64,000 bases of DNA. It comes from Chitinophaga sp. Ak27. GTDB taxonomy: Bacteria; Bacteroidota; Bacteroidia; Chitinophagales; Chitinophagaceae. Below are positions 27,797 to 36,744 of the stretch, piece after piece. Made by a program: the position numbers and the translations under genes. Under the pieces are notes generated by a model, which was given only the letters and a program-made list of their open reading frames with translations, was not told where the DNA came from and searched no databases. The DNA lies in assembly GCF_012726295.1 (NCBI RefSeq), contig NZ_JABAOB010000001.1, positions 1,674,001 to 1,738,000 of the forward strand. Direction: 5' to 3'. Numbering within the stretch: the stretch's first letter is position 1; each line of letters begins with the position of its first letter.

Positions 27797-28692
27797 TGTT
27801 TGGCCAACATATATTTCGGAAGTACGGTCACAGGAATGTATAACACCAGTTGCTGTTTGCCTTCTGTGGTTTGCAATACCACAATCACTTCATCTTCCTT
27901 CCTAAACTGTTTGGATGGCACCACATACACTTCGCTGGCCTCCTCTTTAGGCGCGATAACGGAAGGGCCTTTCCGGTAAAGGATAGGCATGGTATGTAAC
28001 AGGGAAGTGTCTTTCTTTTCCTTATGTAGCAGGCTGGCCTTCACTATTTCAAAAGGTTCCTTTCCTTTATTGCGGATACGGAAACTGAAATAGTTCAGTT
28101 TATTCAGTGTCATGGCCTGGGCATAGCCTACGCTGACGCCATCCACTTTTACTTCGTACTGGTGATTTACTTTATGATCGTGCCCGAAGTCGTCCGCGAT
28201 TTTGCCCACAGTCACCGTATCCACGCTGATGAGGCTCACGCCGCTTTCTTCCGGAAGGTTGGCCAGATCATCTGACAACCTCTCGCCTTTACCAGGACGG
28301 GGCTCCTGGGGAGCGGCTTCCGGCGTGGTGATAGCTCCGGTAGTTCTGACCTTGCCGGACAGGGTATATTTCAGCCGGGCCAGGTCTACTTTATCGCGGA
28401 AGGCGATGATCATATAATGTATATTTTCTCCTTCCCTGACAATCAGGTTAGTTGGCCGGGGTGTAGCGGTAATAGGCCGCAGGAATACCATATTTCCATC
28501 TACAATGCGGTAGTCATAATCTGCGTTCTTTCCATCTCCGATCTGGAAAGTACTGATGGGAGCACCGGAGGTAATAAGGGTAACAGCGCCTTTTGTGGTC
28601 AGGATGCTGTCTGTGCCCGTTTGAGCCATGACAGTGAAACCAGTCCCGGTAATTAACAAACAAAGCAGTAAACTGCACAACACTCTTTTCAT
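27793..28692 (-). CDS. Secreted TraN/VirB9-like protein (DUF4138-like) in the type VI locus
   Basis: 299 residues with a signal peptide (MKRVLCSLLLCLLITGTGFTVMAQ). The N-terminal beta domain (ITSGAPISTFQIGDGKN... VFLRPITATPRPTNLIVRE) and C-terminal domain (YFSFRIRNKGKEPFEIVKASLL ... APKEEASEVYVVP) have the layout of the Bacteroides conjugation protein TraN, itself VirB9-like: two beta-sandwiches in the periplasm joined by a linker. Here the gene lies between tssC and a transglycosylase and overlaps the latter by 4 bp. It is probably a periplasmic or outer-membrane part of the type VI apparatus, perhaps filling the place of TssR. The family link is by pattern only. Confidence 0.6.
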   Translation of the reverse strand: MKRVLCSLLLCLLITGTGFTVMAQTGTDSILTTKGAVTLITSGAPISTFQIGDGKNADYDYRIVDGNMVFLRPITATPRPTNLIVREGENIHYMIIAFRDKVDLARLKYTLSGKVRTTGAITTPEAAPQEPRPGKGERLSDDLANLPEESGVSLISVDTVTVGKIADDFGHDHKVNHQYEVKVDGVSVGYAQAMTLNKLNYFSFRIRNKGKEPFEIVKASLLHKEKKDTSLLHTMPILYRKGPSVIAPKEEASEVYVVPSKQFRKEDEVIVVLQTTEGKQQLVLYIPVTVLPKYMLAKQ

Positions 28693-28751
28693 CGTTTCGT
28701 CAGCATTTTAGCCTTAAGATATTAACTGAATCATATTTAGGGATTCTTCAG

Positions 28752-28814
28752 CGGTCAGCTTCCGGCAGTCAACAGGCGCTCCTAAAAATGCCGTCAAAAG
28801 CCTAAAGCTGACCG
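28752..28814. repeat. Imperfect inverted repeat between tssC and TraN-like gene
   Basis: Outer arms CGGTCAGCTT (28752-28761) and AAGCTGACCG (28805-28814) are perfect complements. Short words CGGCA and TGCCG repeat inside. It lies 8 bp after the tssC stop and could weaken transcription from tssC into the TraN-like gene. Confidence 0.5.
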
Positions 28815-28821
28815 TTGACGA

Positions 28822-30192
28822 CTATTTGCCATCCTGTTCGTAGGTAGTATCCCAATCTGTAGCTTCATCACCTTTTTGACCCTCCATTTTGATCAGGAAG
28901 TTCTTGGCGGGGAAATAGGGCTTCAGATGGATATCCAGGTGGATACGGTCTTTCTGTACCGGATCCTGTTCAAAACGGCGGATGTTGAAGTCTTCTATGA
29001 GTTTATCGGGACCTGTGATACCATCCAGGAAGCGGATAATCTGTTTCATCAGGTCTTTACGTGTATTGGCATTAAAGTTTTCAAAAGCGCGGCGGTTCAG
29101 GAAGTCCATCAGCACTTTGGTAACGAAGTCGAATACACGTACTACGGAATAGGTTTGCAGGCCCAGGTTATCGCCGTTAAACAGTGTTTTGGCGCTGAAG
29201 GCCATTACCTTGCCATATTCCTTTACCATGGGCACCAGTCCCATTTTTTCGAGGCTGGCGATTTCACTTTTCTTCAGTTCAAATTTCACCCCATCCACTT
29301 CGTTCATACCACCGAATTTTTTACCGGCAGTTACCTGCGACATGAGGGTTTTATAAATTTTTCCTGCGAGTGCGCCGGATGGCGGTACATAGAGATGATC
29401 CTGCTCTCCTACTTCGTCAAACTTACCGCGGCCTACCAGCCAGTTACAAGCCATGATCACATTGGAGCGGTGAATTTCACCACCAGTGAGGTTAGCCAGT
29501 TCAAACATTTCCATCACATCATCCGGAGCATCCAGGTGTGCGAAATCTGTTACCAGCATAGCTTTATTTTCATGGGCTATTTTCGCCCATTTTTCTATTA
29601 CTTTATTGGAACCGAGGTATCCTGGTATCACGAGCAGGCTATAGTTGCTGCGCAGATCCAGGCGATCGTAATTGTTGACCAGCTCTGTGCTCACGGCATC
29701 GATAAACCGGGTATTATCCAGGTCTTTCAGCTGTTCCAGCTCCACGTTGATAAACGATACGTTCTTTACCTTGTCGGACTCTGTATTTTTGAAGAAGAGT
29801 GCCACATTGCGGTAAGACTGTTCCAGTTCGCGGGTAGCATCTACGGCTTCCCCGAGATTGGTGGACAATACTTTCTCTGCTTCTTCCGCATGGGAGGTAC
29901 AATAGTCTACCATTTCAGGCAGCTCATTGGTTTCAGACAATACCTTTTCCCAGAGTGACAGTACTTTCTTGAGTTTATCTCTTTCTGTTTTCTTTCCTGC
30001 TTCGGTCAGAAAAATATTACGACGCGCTTTACGATCGGGGTTAAGGTTTTGCGCGCCTTCAATTGCAGCTTCCAACAGGTCGAAACCGCCGTATTTTGCC
30101 AGTTCTTCAATATTCTCTACGAGGTTAACTTCCTGCTTTTGTGAAGACAGGCTTTCGTTTTGCGGCTCCTGGTTTTTCTGTAATTCTGCCAT
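28822..30192 (-). CDS. tssC: Type VI secretion sheath large subunit TssC
   Basis: 456 residues from the ATG at 30192; a TTG two codons earlier is less likely. The sequence has the TssC core with WEKVLSETNELPEMVDYCTSHAEEAEK early, ALFFKNTESDKVKNVSFINVELEQL, and the C-terminal FEQDPVQKDRIHLDIHLKPYFPAKNF typical of Bacteroidetes TssC. With TssB it forms the contractile sheath. TssB starts upstream with a 38-bp gap. Confidence 0.92.
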   Translation of the reverse strand: MAELQKNQEPQNESLSSQKQEVNLVENIEELAKYGGFDLLEAAIEGAQNLNPDRKARRNIFLTEAGKKTERDKLKKVLSLWEKVLSETNELPEMVDYCTSHAEEAEKVLSTNLGEAVDATRELEQSYRNVALFFKNTESDKVKNVSFINVELEQLKDLDNTRFIDAVSTELVNNYDRLDLRSNYSLLVIPGYLGSNKVIEKWAKIAHENKAMLVTDFAHLDAPDDVMEMFELANLTGGEIHRSNVIMACNWLVGRGKFDEVGEQDHLYVPPSGALAGKIYKTLMSQVTAGKKFGGMNEVDGVKFELKKSEIASLEKMGLVPMVKEYGKVMAFSAKTLFNGDNLGLQTYSVVRVFDFVTKVLMDFLNRRAFENFNANTRKDLMKQIIRFLDGITGPDKLIEDFNIRRFEQDPVQKDRIHLDIHLKPYFPAKNFLIKMEGQKGDEATDWDTTYEQDGK

Positions 30193-30230
30193 AATCAATG
30201 AAGTTATGTTCCTGGATAGGGAACTGTTAA

Positions 30231-30677
30231 TTATTTGGTATTAAGGTCTTTCATCATGCCACGAATGGCTCCCAGTATCGCTTTGCGGGCATCGGGATCT
30301 GCCAGGGCCGATTTGAGGATCTTGTTTGTTTTCAGTTGCTTCATAATTTTCAGGTACTGTTCTTTTTCAGTAGCCAGGTCATTTAAGAAAGCACTTTGAG
30401 CGGTGATACCTTTTACACCAAAATCCCCCAGGTGATGAAACTGCAGTTTTTCGGGCACGGTGCGGCCTTCTGCATCATGGAAGCTTACGTTCACAGCTGG
30501 TTTGAAATGTTCAAAAACAGCCTCTACAGAAGTAAGCCCTTCCACTATTTCAGGTTTAACAGGTGCCTGCTGGGTTAACTTTTCAGCAAACAAGGTACGG
30601 TTATGCGAAATTTCCGCGATGGCTTCGTTGGCGTCCAGCTTCACTTCTGTGCCGCCAATTCCGTAGTTGTCATTCAT
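30231..30677 (-). CDS. tssB: Type VI secretion sheath small subunit TssB
   Basis: 148 residues. It begins MNDNYGIGGTEVKLDANEAI and contains KPAVNVSFHDAEGRTVPEKLQFHHLGDFG, the conserved TssB core (in other systems DF.P). The C-terminus is a helical sheath-lock region. It lies 37 bp after tssH and directly precedes tssC, the usual order of the sheath pair. Confidence 0.92.
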   Translation of the reverse strand: MNDNYGIGGTEVKLDANEAIAEISHNRTLFAEKLTQQAPVKPEIVEGLTSVEAVFEHFKPAVNVSFHDAEGRTVPEKLQFHHLGDFGVKGITAQSAFLNDLATEKEQYLKIMKQLKTNKILKSALADPDARKAILGAIRGMMKDLNTK

Positions 30678-30714
30678 TTGAGATAAAATTTAAATTTTTG
30701 GAATCTGACAATCA

Positions 30715-33159
30715 TCAATTTATGGTCCAGTCTAACTGATCATTTTTTATATCTAGGGTTACCGACATATCTTTCCGGAGACTACCATTAATAATCATGC
30801 GTGACAACGGTTTGCGCAACTGTCCCCGTATCACTTCCCGCAATGGGCGTGCGCCATACTGAGGTGAATATCCCATCAGTGCCAGTTGGCGCCTGGCCGC
30901 TTCGGTAACGGTTAAACTAATTTCCTGCTGTTGTAACAATTGTAATAAATGTTGTAAATGGATATCGAATATCTTTTCCACGTTCGATTGCTGGATAGGG
31001 CCAAAGGGAACAATTTCCGTGAGCCTGCCCAGGAACTCGGGCCTGAAGTGTTTGGCCATCAGCTCCATCAGTTGCGCCGATCCGGGAATAATATTTTGCT
31101 GAAAAGATTTTGCAATGGCTTCACTACCGATGTTGGAGGTAAACAATACCAGCGCATTTGAGAAATCGCCAGTCTTTCCGAGCCTGTCGTGCAGCTTTCC
31201 CTCATCCATGATCTGCAGGAAGATATCAAACACTGAAGGATGCGCTTTTTCGATCTCATCAAACAGCACTACAGCATAAGGTTGCTGCCTTATTTTATTT
31301 ACCAGCAATCCTCCTTCCTCATAGCCTACATATCCCGGAGGAGCGCCATACAGCAGGGCTGCGGCATGTTCTTCCTTGAATTCAGACATATCAAAGCGGA
31401 TCATGCTGCGTTCATCCTGGAAAAGAAAATCCGCCAGCGACTTGGCCAGTTCTGTTTTACCGGTACCTGTGGGTCCGAGAAAAAAGAAAGAGCCTATGGG
31501 CTGCCCTGGTCTGCTCAGACCGGACCTGGACTCCAGGATGGCGTCTGCCACTGCTTTGAGGGTATGATCCTGGCCAACTACCCGTTTACGCAGGTGTTCT
31601 TCCATACTTACCAGCCGCGCTCTTTCTTCCGACTGTACTTTCCCTAAAGGAATGCCGGTAATGGAAGCTATCATCGTAGCCAGATCCACCGGGGTAACTT
31701 CTTCCTGCTGAGCGCTGGTGATAGTAGCCAGTTGGTCCAGCAGTTGTTGCAGAGCGGCCTGTAATTCCGGCGTGGTGGTTATCTTGCTTATATCGGCTGA
31801 TGCAGATAAACGGGCAGATAACAGCGCACCCAGGCGTTCTGTCATTTGCCGGTAGAACCATTGCAGGTCGGCTATTTGTAAAGGATCGTTACCAGTTAGT
31901 GAGGTAAACTCTGCCTGTAATGTTTGTAATAACGTAGCGCCGGTATCGTGCATGGCTCGTATAGCCGCCATGGTGCGGTCCAGCAGGTTAATAGCACTGT
32001 CCGGCAGACATCTTTCTTTCAGGTAGCGGCGTGACAAGCGGATAGATTCGTGTATGCTTTCAGGTGATACCTTCAGTTGATAGAAGTTTTCGTACACAGG
32101 TATTACCACCTGTATCATGCGGGTAGCCAGGGTTTCATCCGGTTCTGACAAGGCAATGGTTTCAAAGCGGTGCCGCAGGATGGCATCCGGTTCTATTAGT
32201 TTACGAAATCCTTCCGGCGTGGTAGCACCGATCAGGATAATTTCGCCTTTCCCCAAAGCAGCCTTCATCACGTTGGCCATTCCGCCACCGGATTGCTTGT
32301 CCAGCAAGCTATGAAGGTTGTCGATAAAAAGTATATGCCTGCCAGTTTGCTTCAGTTGCTGAATTACCTGCAACAGGCGATCTTCCAATTCATTTTTATA
32401 GGCTGCCCCCGCTATAAATGCGCCATAATCCAGCGCATATACATCGGAGGACTGTAAAGACAAAGGAACTTGTTTTTGTACAACAGCCCGTGCCAGGCCT
32501 TCAACCAGCGAGGTTTTACCTACTCCTCCCTCTCCTATGATTAATACGCTGGCCCGGTCTTTTCGTGTAAGCACTTCCGTGATGCTCCTGATTTCGCCGT
32601 CGCGGCCAATGACCGGGTGGAAAGTTTTCAGTAGCTGGGGATCTGTAATGCGGTATACATATTTCAGTGCCCCTGGCTTAATGCTGTTGCCATTGGCCGA
32701 AATAGCCGGGGTCCCTTCCTTTCCCTTCTTCCCGGCTGCTTTCAGCTGGTCGCGGGTGAAGGGAAATGTTTTCAGTTGCTCGTAAGAAAAACCCACTCCA
32801 GGCGTACAGAGCGCGATCAGCAGGCTCCAGGCATCGGCCTCAGCCTGATCACTTTCCTGCGCTATATTGATGGCTTCCTGTAATACGGCCGTTGCCGCTT
32901 CATCCGGTTCCGGTTCATCGGGAATGCGGGAAGCCCTGGGCATTTCGTCCAAACGCACTTCTGCCCACTCTTCCAGGTAGTATACATCGATATCCATTTC
33001 ATGTAAAGCAGCTGTTAATCCTGTTTCCCGGTGCAAACAGGCACGCAGCAGGTGCGCAGGTGTGTACTGCGGATGATGATACTCTTTTGCAATGGCTGTT
33101 GCTATCCTAATGGCAGATTGCAATGCAGGGCCGAATATGGTCAATGTTGACAGGGTCAT
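30715..33159 (-). CDS. tssH: Type VI secretion disassembly ATPase TssH (ClpV)
   Basis: 814 residues from the ATG at 33159, where the Clp N-domain begins (MTLSTLTIFGPALQSAIRIA). The open frame runs to an ATG at 33222, but those 21 residues have no family counterpart. There are two AAA+ domains, with Walker A GEGGVGKTS in D1 and GPTGTGKTEL in D2, Walker B ILFIDNLHSLL and VVLFDEIEKAHP, and the D2 FTSNIGS/RPEFLGR motifs. It disassembles the contracted TssBC sheath for reuse. It heads the tssH-B-C operon. Confidence 0.92.
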   Translation of the reverse strand: MTLSTLTIFGPALQSAIRIATAIAKEYHHPQYTPAHLLRACLHRETGLTAALHEMDIDVYYLEEWAEVRLDEMPRASRIPDEPEPDEAATAVLQEAINIAQESDQAEADAWSLLIALCTPGVGFSYEQLKTFPFTRDQLKAAGKKGKEGTPAISANGNSIKPGALKYVYRITDPQLLKTFHPVIGRDGEIRSITEVLTRKDRASVLIIGEGGVGKTSLVEGLARAVVQKQVPLSLQSSDVYALDYGAFIAGAAYKNELEDRLLQVIQQLKQTGRHILFIDNLHSLLDKQSGGGMANVMKAALGKGEIILIGATTPEGFRKLIEPDAILRHRFETIALSEPDETLATRMIQVVIPVYENFYQLKVSPESIHESIRLSRRYLKERCLPDSAINLLDRTMAAIRAMHDTGATLLQTLQAEFTSLTGNDPLQIADLQWFYRQMTERLGALLSARLSASADISKITTTPELQAALQQLLDQLATITSAQQEEVTPVDLATMIASITGIPLGKVQSEERARLVSMEEHLRKRVVGQDHTLKAVADAILESRSGLSRPGQPIGSFFFLGPTGTGKTELAKSLADFLFQDERSMIRFDMSEFKEEHAAALLYGAPPGYVGYEEGGLLVNKIRQQPYAVVLFDEIEKAHPSVFDIFLQIMDEGKLHDRLGKTGDFSNALVLFTSNIGSEAIAKSFQQNIIPGSAQLMELMAKHFRPEFLGRLTEIVPFGPIQQSNVEKIFDIHLQHLLQLLQQQEISLTVTEAARRQLALMGYSPQYGARPLREVIRGQLRKPLSRMIINGSLRKDMSVTLDIKNDQLDWTIN

Positions 33160-33558
33160 TTGGGTGATACCAGGTTTTTCTAATATTAAGTTAACAATTA
33201 CAAATTCTATACTGGGTGCCATCTCTTACGTGGCGTGGTAAAGATACAGCGAAAACCTATACAGCGAAATCAAACTTAAAAAAAACTCGCATAAGATGGA
33301 ATAATTAACCCTTACTCATATATTATTCGTATGCACCATCGCCTATAATACACTACAGTAAAGGTTTACAGCGAATATAAAAAAATACCGAAACATATTA
33401 TTTAAATTTTAAAAATGACAACTGCGATGCCCTGTGCTGCTTCCTTTGGCAGGAAAATATGGGGAGGACATCTACCTATTAACGGGTCATCGACTTACTA
33501 TCTCTTAAAAACAAAGATATTCCTGCCGCTTTATTGCAGGCATAATGGCTGCGGGTGG
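33160..33558. other. Gene-free stretch upstream of tssH
   Basis: 399 bp between tssH and the DUF3137 gene. The only recognisable signal is TAAGTTTG (TAnnTTTG match) on the minus strand at 33278-33271, a candidate -7 box for the tssH operon, with no clear -33 box. A short plus-strand open frame at 33415-33627 has no signs of being a gene. The rest is AT-rich with no obvious structure. Confidence 0.5.
33271..33278 (-). promoter_or_regulatory. Candidate -7 box for the tssH operon
   Basis: The minus strand reads TAAGTTTG, 112 bp before the preferred tssH start at 33159. Confidence 0.35.
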
Positions 33559-34614
33559 CTAGGATCTGGAGAAGGTATGGCTGGTCCAGATAGTGGTATT
33601 TTGCTGAAGCTCCTCTGCGAGCTGTAACACGGATACAAAATCCAGGTAAAAGTTCTTCAGCATCTGTCGGTCTTCCAGTGATTTATGCAAGGTGGTTTCA
33701 AAATAATCCATTCCATGGCTGATGCCCACGTACACCCGGTTATTATAAAACGAGATGAACAGTTTAGCCCCAGAGCGCTCCTGTAGTTGGGTTAATTTCT
33801 CCATTAATACAGGTGTGAGCAACTGTTGCGCTTCATTTTCGTCTTTCGCATATACCATAAACAGTTTGTTGAAAGTGCTGTCGGCGGGTAATACTTTTTT
33901 ACCCAGGTTCCAGGTTTCAATAAATCCATTGTCGGCGGCGCCGGAGCCAAACCAGCTTTCCAGCGCGGTGCTGCGCGACAGGATATATACCGGGGTACTG
34001 AAATAGCGGGGATACTGGCCGATAAAATAGCTACCACAAAAAACAATGTCGGGGCCTTGTCCCCGCAAGGTCACCAATGGCATATGCGTTACCGTGAGAT
34101 CACAGCACTGGAAAGTCATATCCCCCAGTTTACCGTACACCTGGTCATTGCCGGTAATGGTGTAATTTTTCCGGGCAAACAGGCCGCTTTCGGTAAATTC
34201 ATCGTAACTGGCATAATTGAGTGGCTGGTAGCTATACGACGGGCTTAGGAAACCAATTACCGGCCTTACGATCTTTTCTTTAAAATCCGGTCCATAATCA
34301 ACCGCAGCCGTAGCGCCTTTTTGTTTCATCATAAAATAGCGTACTGCGTATCCTCCAAGTGTAAACAAGGTTACCAGCGCTACCATGAGGATAATCTGGC
34401 TGCCGGAACCATTGTGCCCCGTAGCGGCAGTTTCCGCTGCCGTATGCAGACTATATCTCACCAGGAAAAAAACAAAAACAGCAAACGGTACCAGGATGGC
34501 TGCCCACATCCGGCGCATCCAGTTACGGCCGGCAATACGGCGCTTTTCCAGGTCCAGCAGCTCCTGTTGGAGCCGCTGATCCAGGAAGGTATTAAATTCT
34601 TCCAGTGTCTTCAT
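33559..34614 (-). CDS. DUF3137-like membrane protein
   Basis: 351 residues. A basic helical N-terminus (LQQELLDLEKRRIAGRNWMRRMW) leads into two membrane helices (about 36-55 and 75-95), then a large soluble domain starting at FKEKIVRPVIGFLSPSYSY. That domain has GDMTFQCCDLTVTH and ends near YVGISHGMDYFETTL. This is the DUF3137 layout. Family members often neighbour LemA proteins and are of unknown function. It is on the same strand as tssH, about 400 bp upstream, with a shorter relative next door. Any link to secretion is only positional. Confidence 0.75.
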   Translation of the reverse strand: MKTLEEFNTFLDQRLQQELLDLEKRRIAGRNWMRRMWAAILVPFAVFVFFLVRYSLHTAAETAATGHNGSGSQIILMVALVTLFTLGGYAVRYFMMKQKGATAAVDYGPDFKEKIVRPVIGFLSPSYSYQPLNYASYDEFTESGLFARKNYTITGNDQVYGKLGDMTFQCCDLTVTHMPLVTLRGQGPDIVFCGSYFIGQYPRYFSTPVYILSRSTALESWFGSGAADNGFIETWNLGKKVLPADSTFNKLFMVYAKDENEAQQLLTPVLMEKLTQLQERSGAKLFISFYNNRVYVGISHGMDYFETTLHKSLEDRQMLKNFYLDFVSVLQLAEELQQNTTIWTSHTFSRS

Positions 34615-34629
34615 ACCCGGTATTCATTA

Positions 34630-35154
34630 TCAGTTAGATGACCAGTTGGCAGAGCTGCCTCCAATGCTACTCACATTGTGAAGGGCAGGCTGACTGATCA
34701 GGGCTTTAAAAGGTTGTACGTTTTCGGCCGATAGTGGCAGCTTAAAGAAAGAGCGGCTCTGGCCTACTCTCACGTGGGCATATTCCATGGGAAACAAGCG
34801 GATCCTGACAATGCGCAGGGGTAATGTCAGTTTATAATCCGTATAGGTGTCCACGTTATTAACAGATTCCCCTTTTTCCAGGCGGTTTACAAATTCCATG
34901 ATTTTCTCCGGGCGTTTCTTTGCCTGTATGAGCATCACAATATACGGGATGAGTACCCCTACTGGCAGAAATAATAAAATATAGAGAATCGCTTTCGGGG
35001 TTTCCGTACTGCTGCCGGAAAAAATGCTATAGCCAATCAGGCCAAAAACGAGTACAGCAAATACTTCAGCAGTGATAAGGGCAGTAATGGTTTGCTTTTT
35101 ATCCCTTTCATGGATTTCCAGCAATGTTGTTTTCAGTTCAGCGAGGTTGTTCAT
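34630..35154 (-). CDS. DUF3137-related small membrane protein
   Basis: 174 residues. The N-terminal amphipathic helix (LKTTLLEIHERDKKQTITALI) is followed by two membrane segments (about 27-48 and 56-75) and a soluble part (RPEKIMEFVNRLEKGESVNNVDTYTDYKL..). The arrangement mirrors the larger neighbour, 15 bp downstream, but the soluble domain is much shorter. It could be a truncated paralogue or a dedicated partner. No known function. Confidence 0.6.
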   Translation of the reverse strand: MNNLAELKTTLLEIHERDKKQTITALITAEVFAVLVFGLIGYSIFSGSSTETPKAILYILLFLPVGVLIPYIVMLIQAKKRPEKIMEFVNRLEKGESVNNVDTYTDYKLTLPLRIVRIRLFPMEYAHVRVGQSRSFFKLPLSAENVQPFKALISQPALHNVSSIGGSSANWSSN

Positions 35155-35386
35155 CAGTATATGTATTTAGAATAAAGTGGTAAATGACTATGGGATTTTA
35201 GCCCACCACACTTCCCCTGAAAAGGGACATCGTTCTCATCCGGTGCTGATTTCTCTCTACATATAAGTTCTTCATGAAGGATGGCGGTTAAGGGTTATAA
35301 AAGGCTTCTCCGAGGTTAACCGAGTGAAAGCCCGATCATTCACGGCAATAAAATAAATGAAAAAGCGATAATTCTCCAAATGCAAA

Positions 35387-36601
35387 TTAACGATAGTTCA
35401 CCTGTGGCGGATGCGCATAATCTTGCCAGGCGGACTCTGCTTCTTCTGCAGTAATATCTCCGTCAAACACCATGATACGGTATTTCAGCTGATAGCGCGA
35501 CCCGGCATAGAGCTGCCATGGTTTCATGCGGGTGGGTGTATAGTTAAACATGAGTTCGCCGCCTTCCGCATCTTCCGGCCATACCCGCAGCGGTTCGGGT
35601 GAATCGAAATTATCAGGATCACTCATAATTAACAATCCTGCCTTTCCTTTGGGCGTGGTGCCGCTTATTTTTACCCAGCGGGCCCGGGTACTGTCGGCGT
35701 TCCTGCGTGTGTTGCCTTCCGAGGTAAGCACCTGGCTGGTTTTCGCGGTAAAGTCGGCCGTGGTTCTTAAGCCAAATCCGCCTCCATAACGATACTGCAA
35801 CAGGGTAATACCATTGGGGGAAGCGGGGGTAAACATACTGGTAAAATCCCATAAACGGCGGGACCCCTTATCTGTAGCGGGATATGCCTTCACCACCCAG
35901 GTTTCGGTGATCGCTGTTTTTTCCGTTCCGTCTTTCCCGTAAGCAATATGGTCCTGTTGGGCACTGAAGCCACACCAGGCATTGCCGGAAAAAGTTTCCA
36001 GGTGACCGGCAAAACGCACCTTCCCTTCTCTTTTCTGCACATTCCAGAAATCTGTTTCCCTTCCTTCAAAAAGCGTATGTGTCCATGGATTCCAGATTCC
36101 CATGTGATGGAGATGTCCTGCATTGGGAAAAATGTTTGTCAGGATGACACCATTAGGCGCCCATAGCGGGTGAATAAATCCGCTGCGGTTATACACCGTG
36201 TCTTTTCCCGCAGGCGCTGCCACCGTTTCGTAATTATACTGAAGAATGGGAGATTGCTTTTCCTCCAGTAGCAGATGCCCCGACTGTTTCACCGCTTTCA
36301 GAAGAGGAGCTCCGGGCGCATAGCCTTTCCTGAGTTCGTATACCCGCTCTGCACCGGCGGGCGTAGTACCGGTCATTATCCAGCAGAGCTGGCCGTCTTG
36401 CACACTAACGTTAACGGGAATACGCTTTCCATTACTCACCTCTTCCATGATTACTTCCCCGACGCCCTCCGGAAGAGTCGTATATACGATACTGTTATAC
36501 CGGATAATATCCCCGGCCTTTACCGCCAGCCGGATCGTTTGCGCCCGAATAGCTGTATACATGAAAAGTAACAACGTAATGGATAACTGGATTTTTTTCA
36601 T
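35387..36601 (-). CDS. Secreted DUF6807 (PmoA-like) family protein
   Basis: 404 residues with a signal peptide (MKKIQLSITLLLFMYTAIRAQ). The mature protein contains HPLWAPNGVILTNIFPNAGHLHHMGIWNPWTHTLFEGRETDFWN, the signature of the DUF6807/PmoA-like family, with clustered His residues that could bind a metal. It is rich in beta strands. Members sit in carbohydrate-use regions of Bacteroidota but their reaction is not established. Its start is 143 bp from the divergent caspase-fold gene. Confidence 0.8.
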   Translation of the reverse strand: MKKIQLSITLLLFMYTAIRAQTIRLAVKAGDIIRYNSIVYTTLPEGVGEVIMEEVSNGKRIPVNVSVQDGQLCWIMTGTTPAGAERVYELRKGYAPGAPLLKAVKQSGHLLLEEKQSPILQYNYETVAAPAGKDTVYNRSGFIHPLWAPNGVILTNIFPNAGHLHHMGIWNPWTHTLFEGRETDFWNVQKREGKVRFAGHLETFSGNAWCGFSAQQDHIAYGKDGTEKTAITETWVVKAYPATDKGSRRLWDFTSMFTPASPNGITLLQYRYGGGFGLRTTADFTAKTSQVLTSEGNTRRNADSTRARWVKISGTTPKGKAGLLIMSDPDNFDSPEPLRVWPEDAEGGELMFNYTPTRMKPWQLYAGSRYQLKYRIMVFDGDITAEEAESAWQDYAHPPQVNYR

Positions 36602-36717
36602 ATGCCCGTGGATAGATTTGCAGAAAAATACGGTTTACTTTTTCAGTATGCAAATACCTTGCGTACAGCACCGGTAATATTGTGATAACGGTGTATAGCT
36701 TATTATCTTTTAATTCC

Positions 36718-36738
36718 TATTTTTGACTGATTAATCAG
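36718..36738 (+). promoter_or_regulatory. Candidate -7 box and palindrome before the caspase-fold gene
   Basis: TATTTTTG at 36718-36725 is a full TAnnTTTG match. It is followed at once by a perfect 12-bp palindrome, CTGATTAATCAG (36727-36738), where the transcript would start. The ATG is at 36745. The -33 region is not recognisable. Confidence 0.4.
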
Positions 36739-36744
36739 GATAAA

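Noticed and set aside
27793..28692. Part of a conjugative transposon (because of TraN likeness)
   Set aside because: No other tra genes, integrase, relaxase or attachment sites are nearby; the gene sits in the type VI operon with overlap to its neighbour.
28876..29958. 360-codon plus-strand frame opposite tssC
   Set aside because: TssC on the minus strand is clear; the plus-strand translation is an aromatic-rich shadow with no recognisable features.
33160..33222. Longer start for TssH at 33222
   Set aside because: The 21 extra residues have no counterpart in the Clp N-domain, although the start cannot be excluded.
33415..33627. 70-codon plus-strand frame in the tssH upstream gap
   Set aside because: It overlaps the end of the DUF3137 gene, has no family likeness and no promoter.
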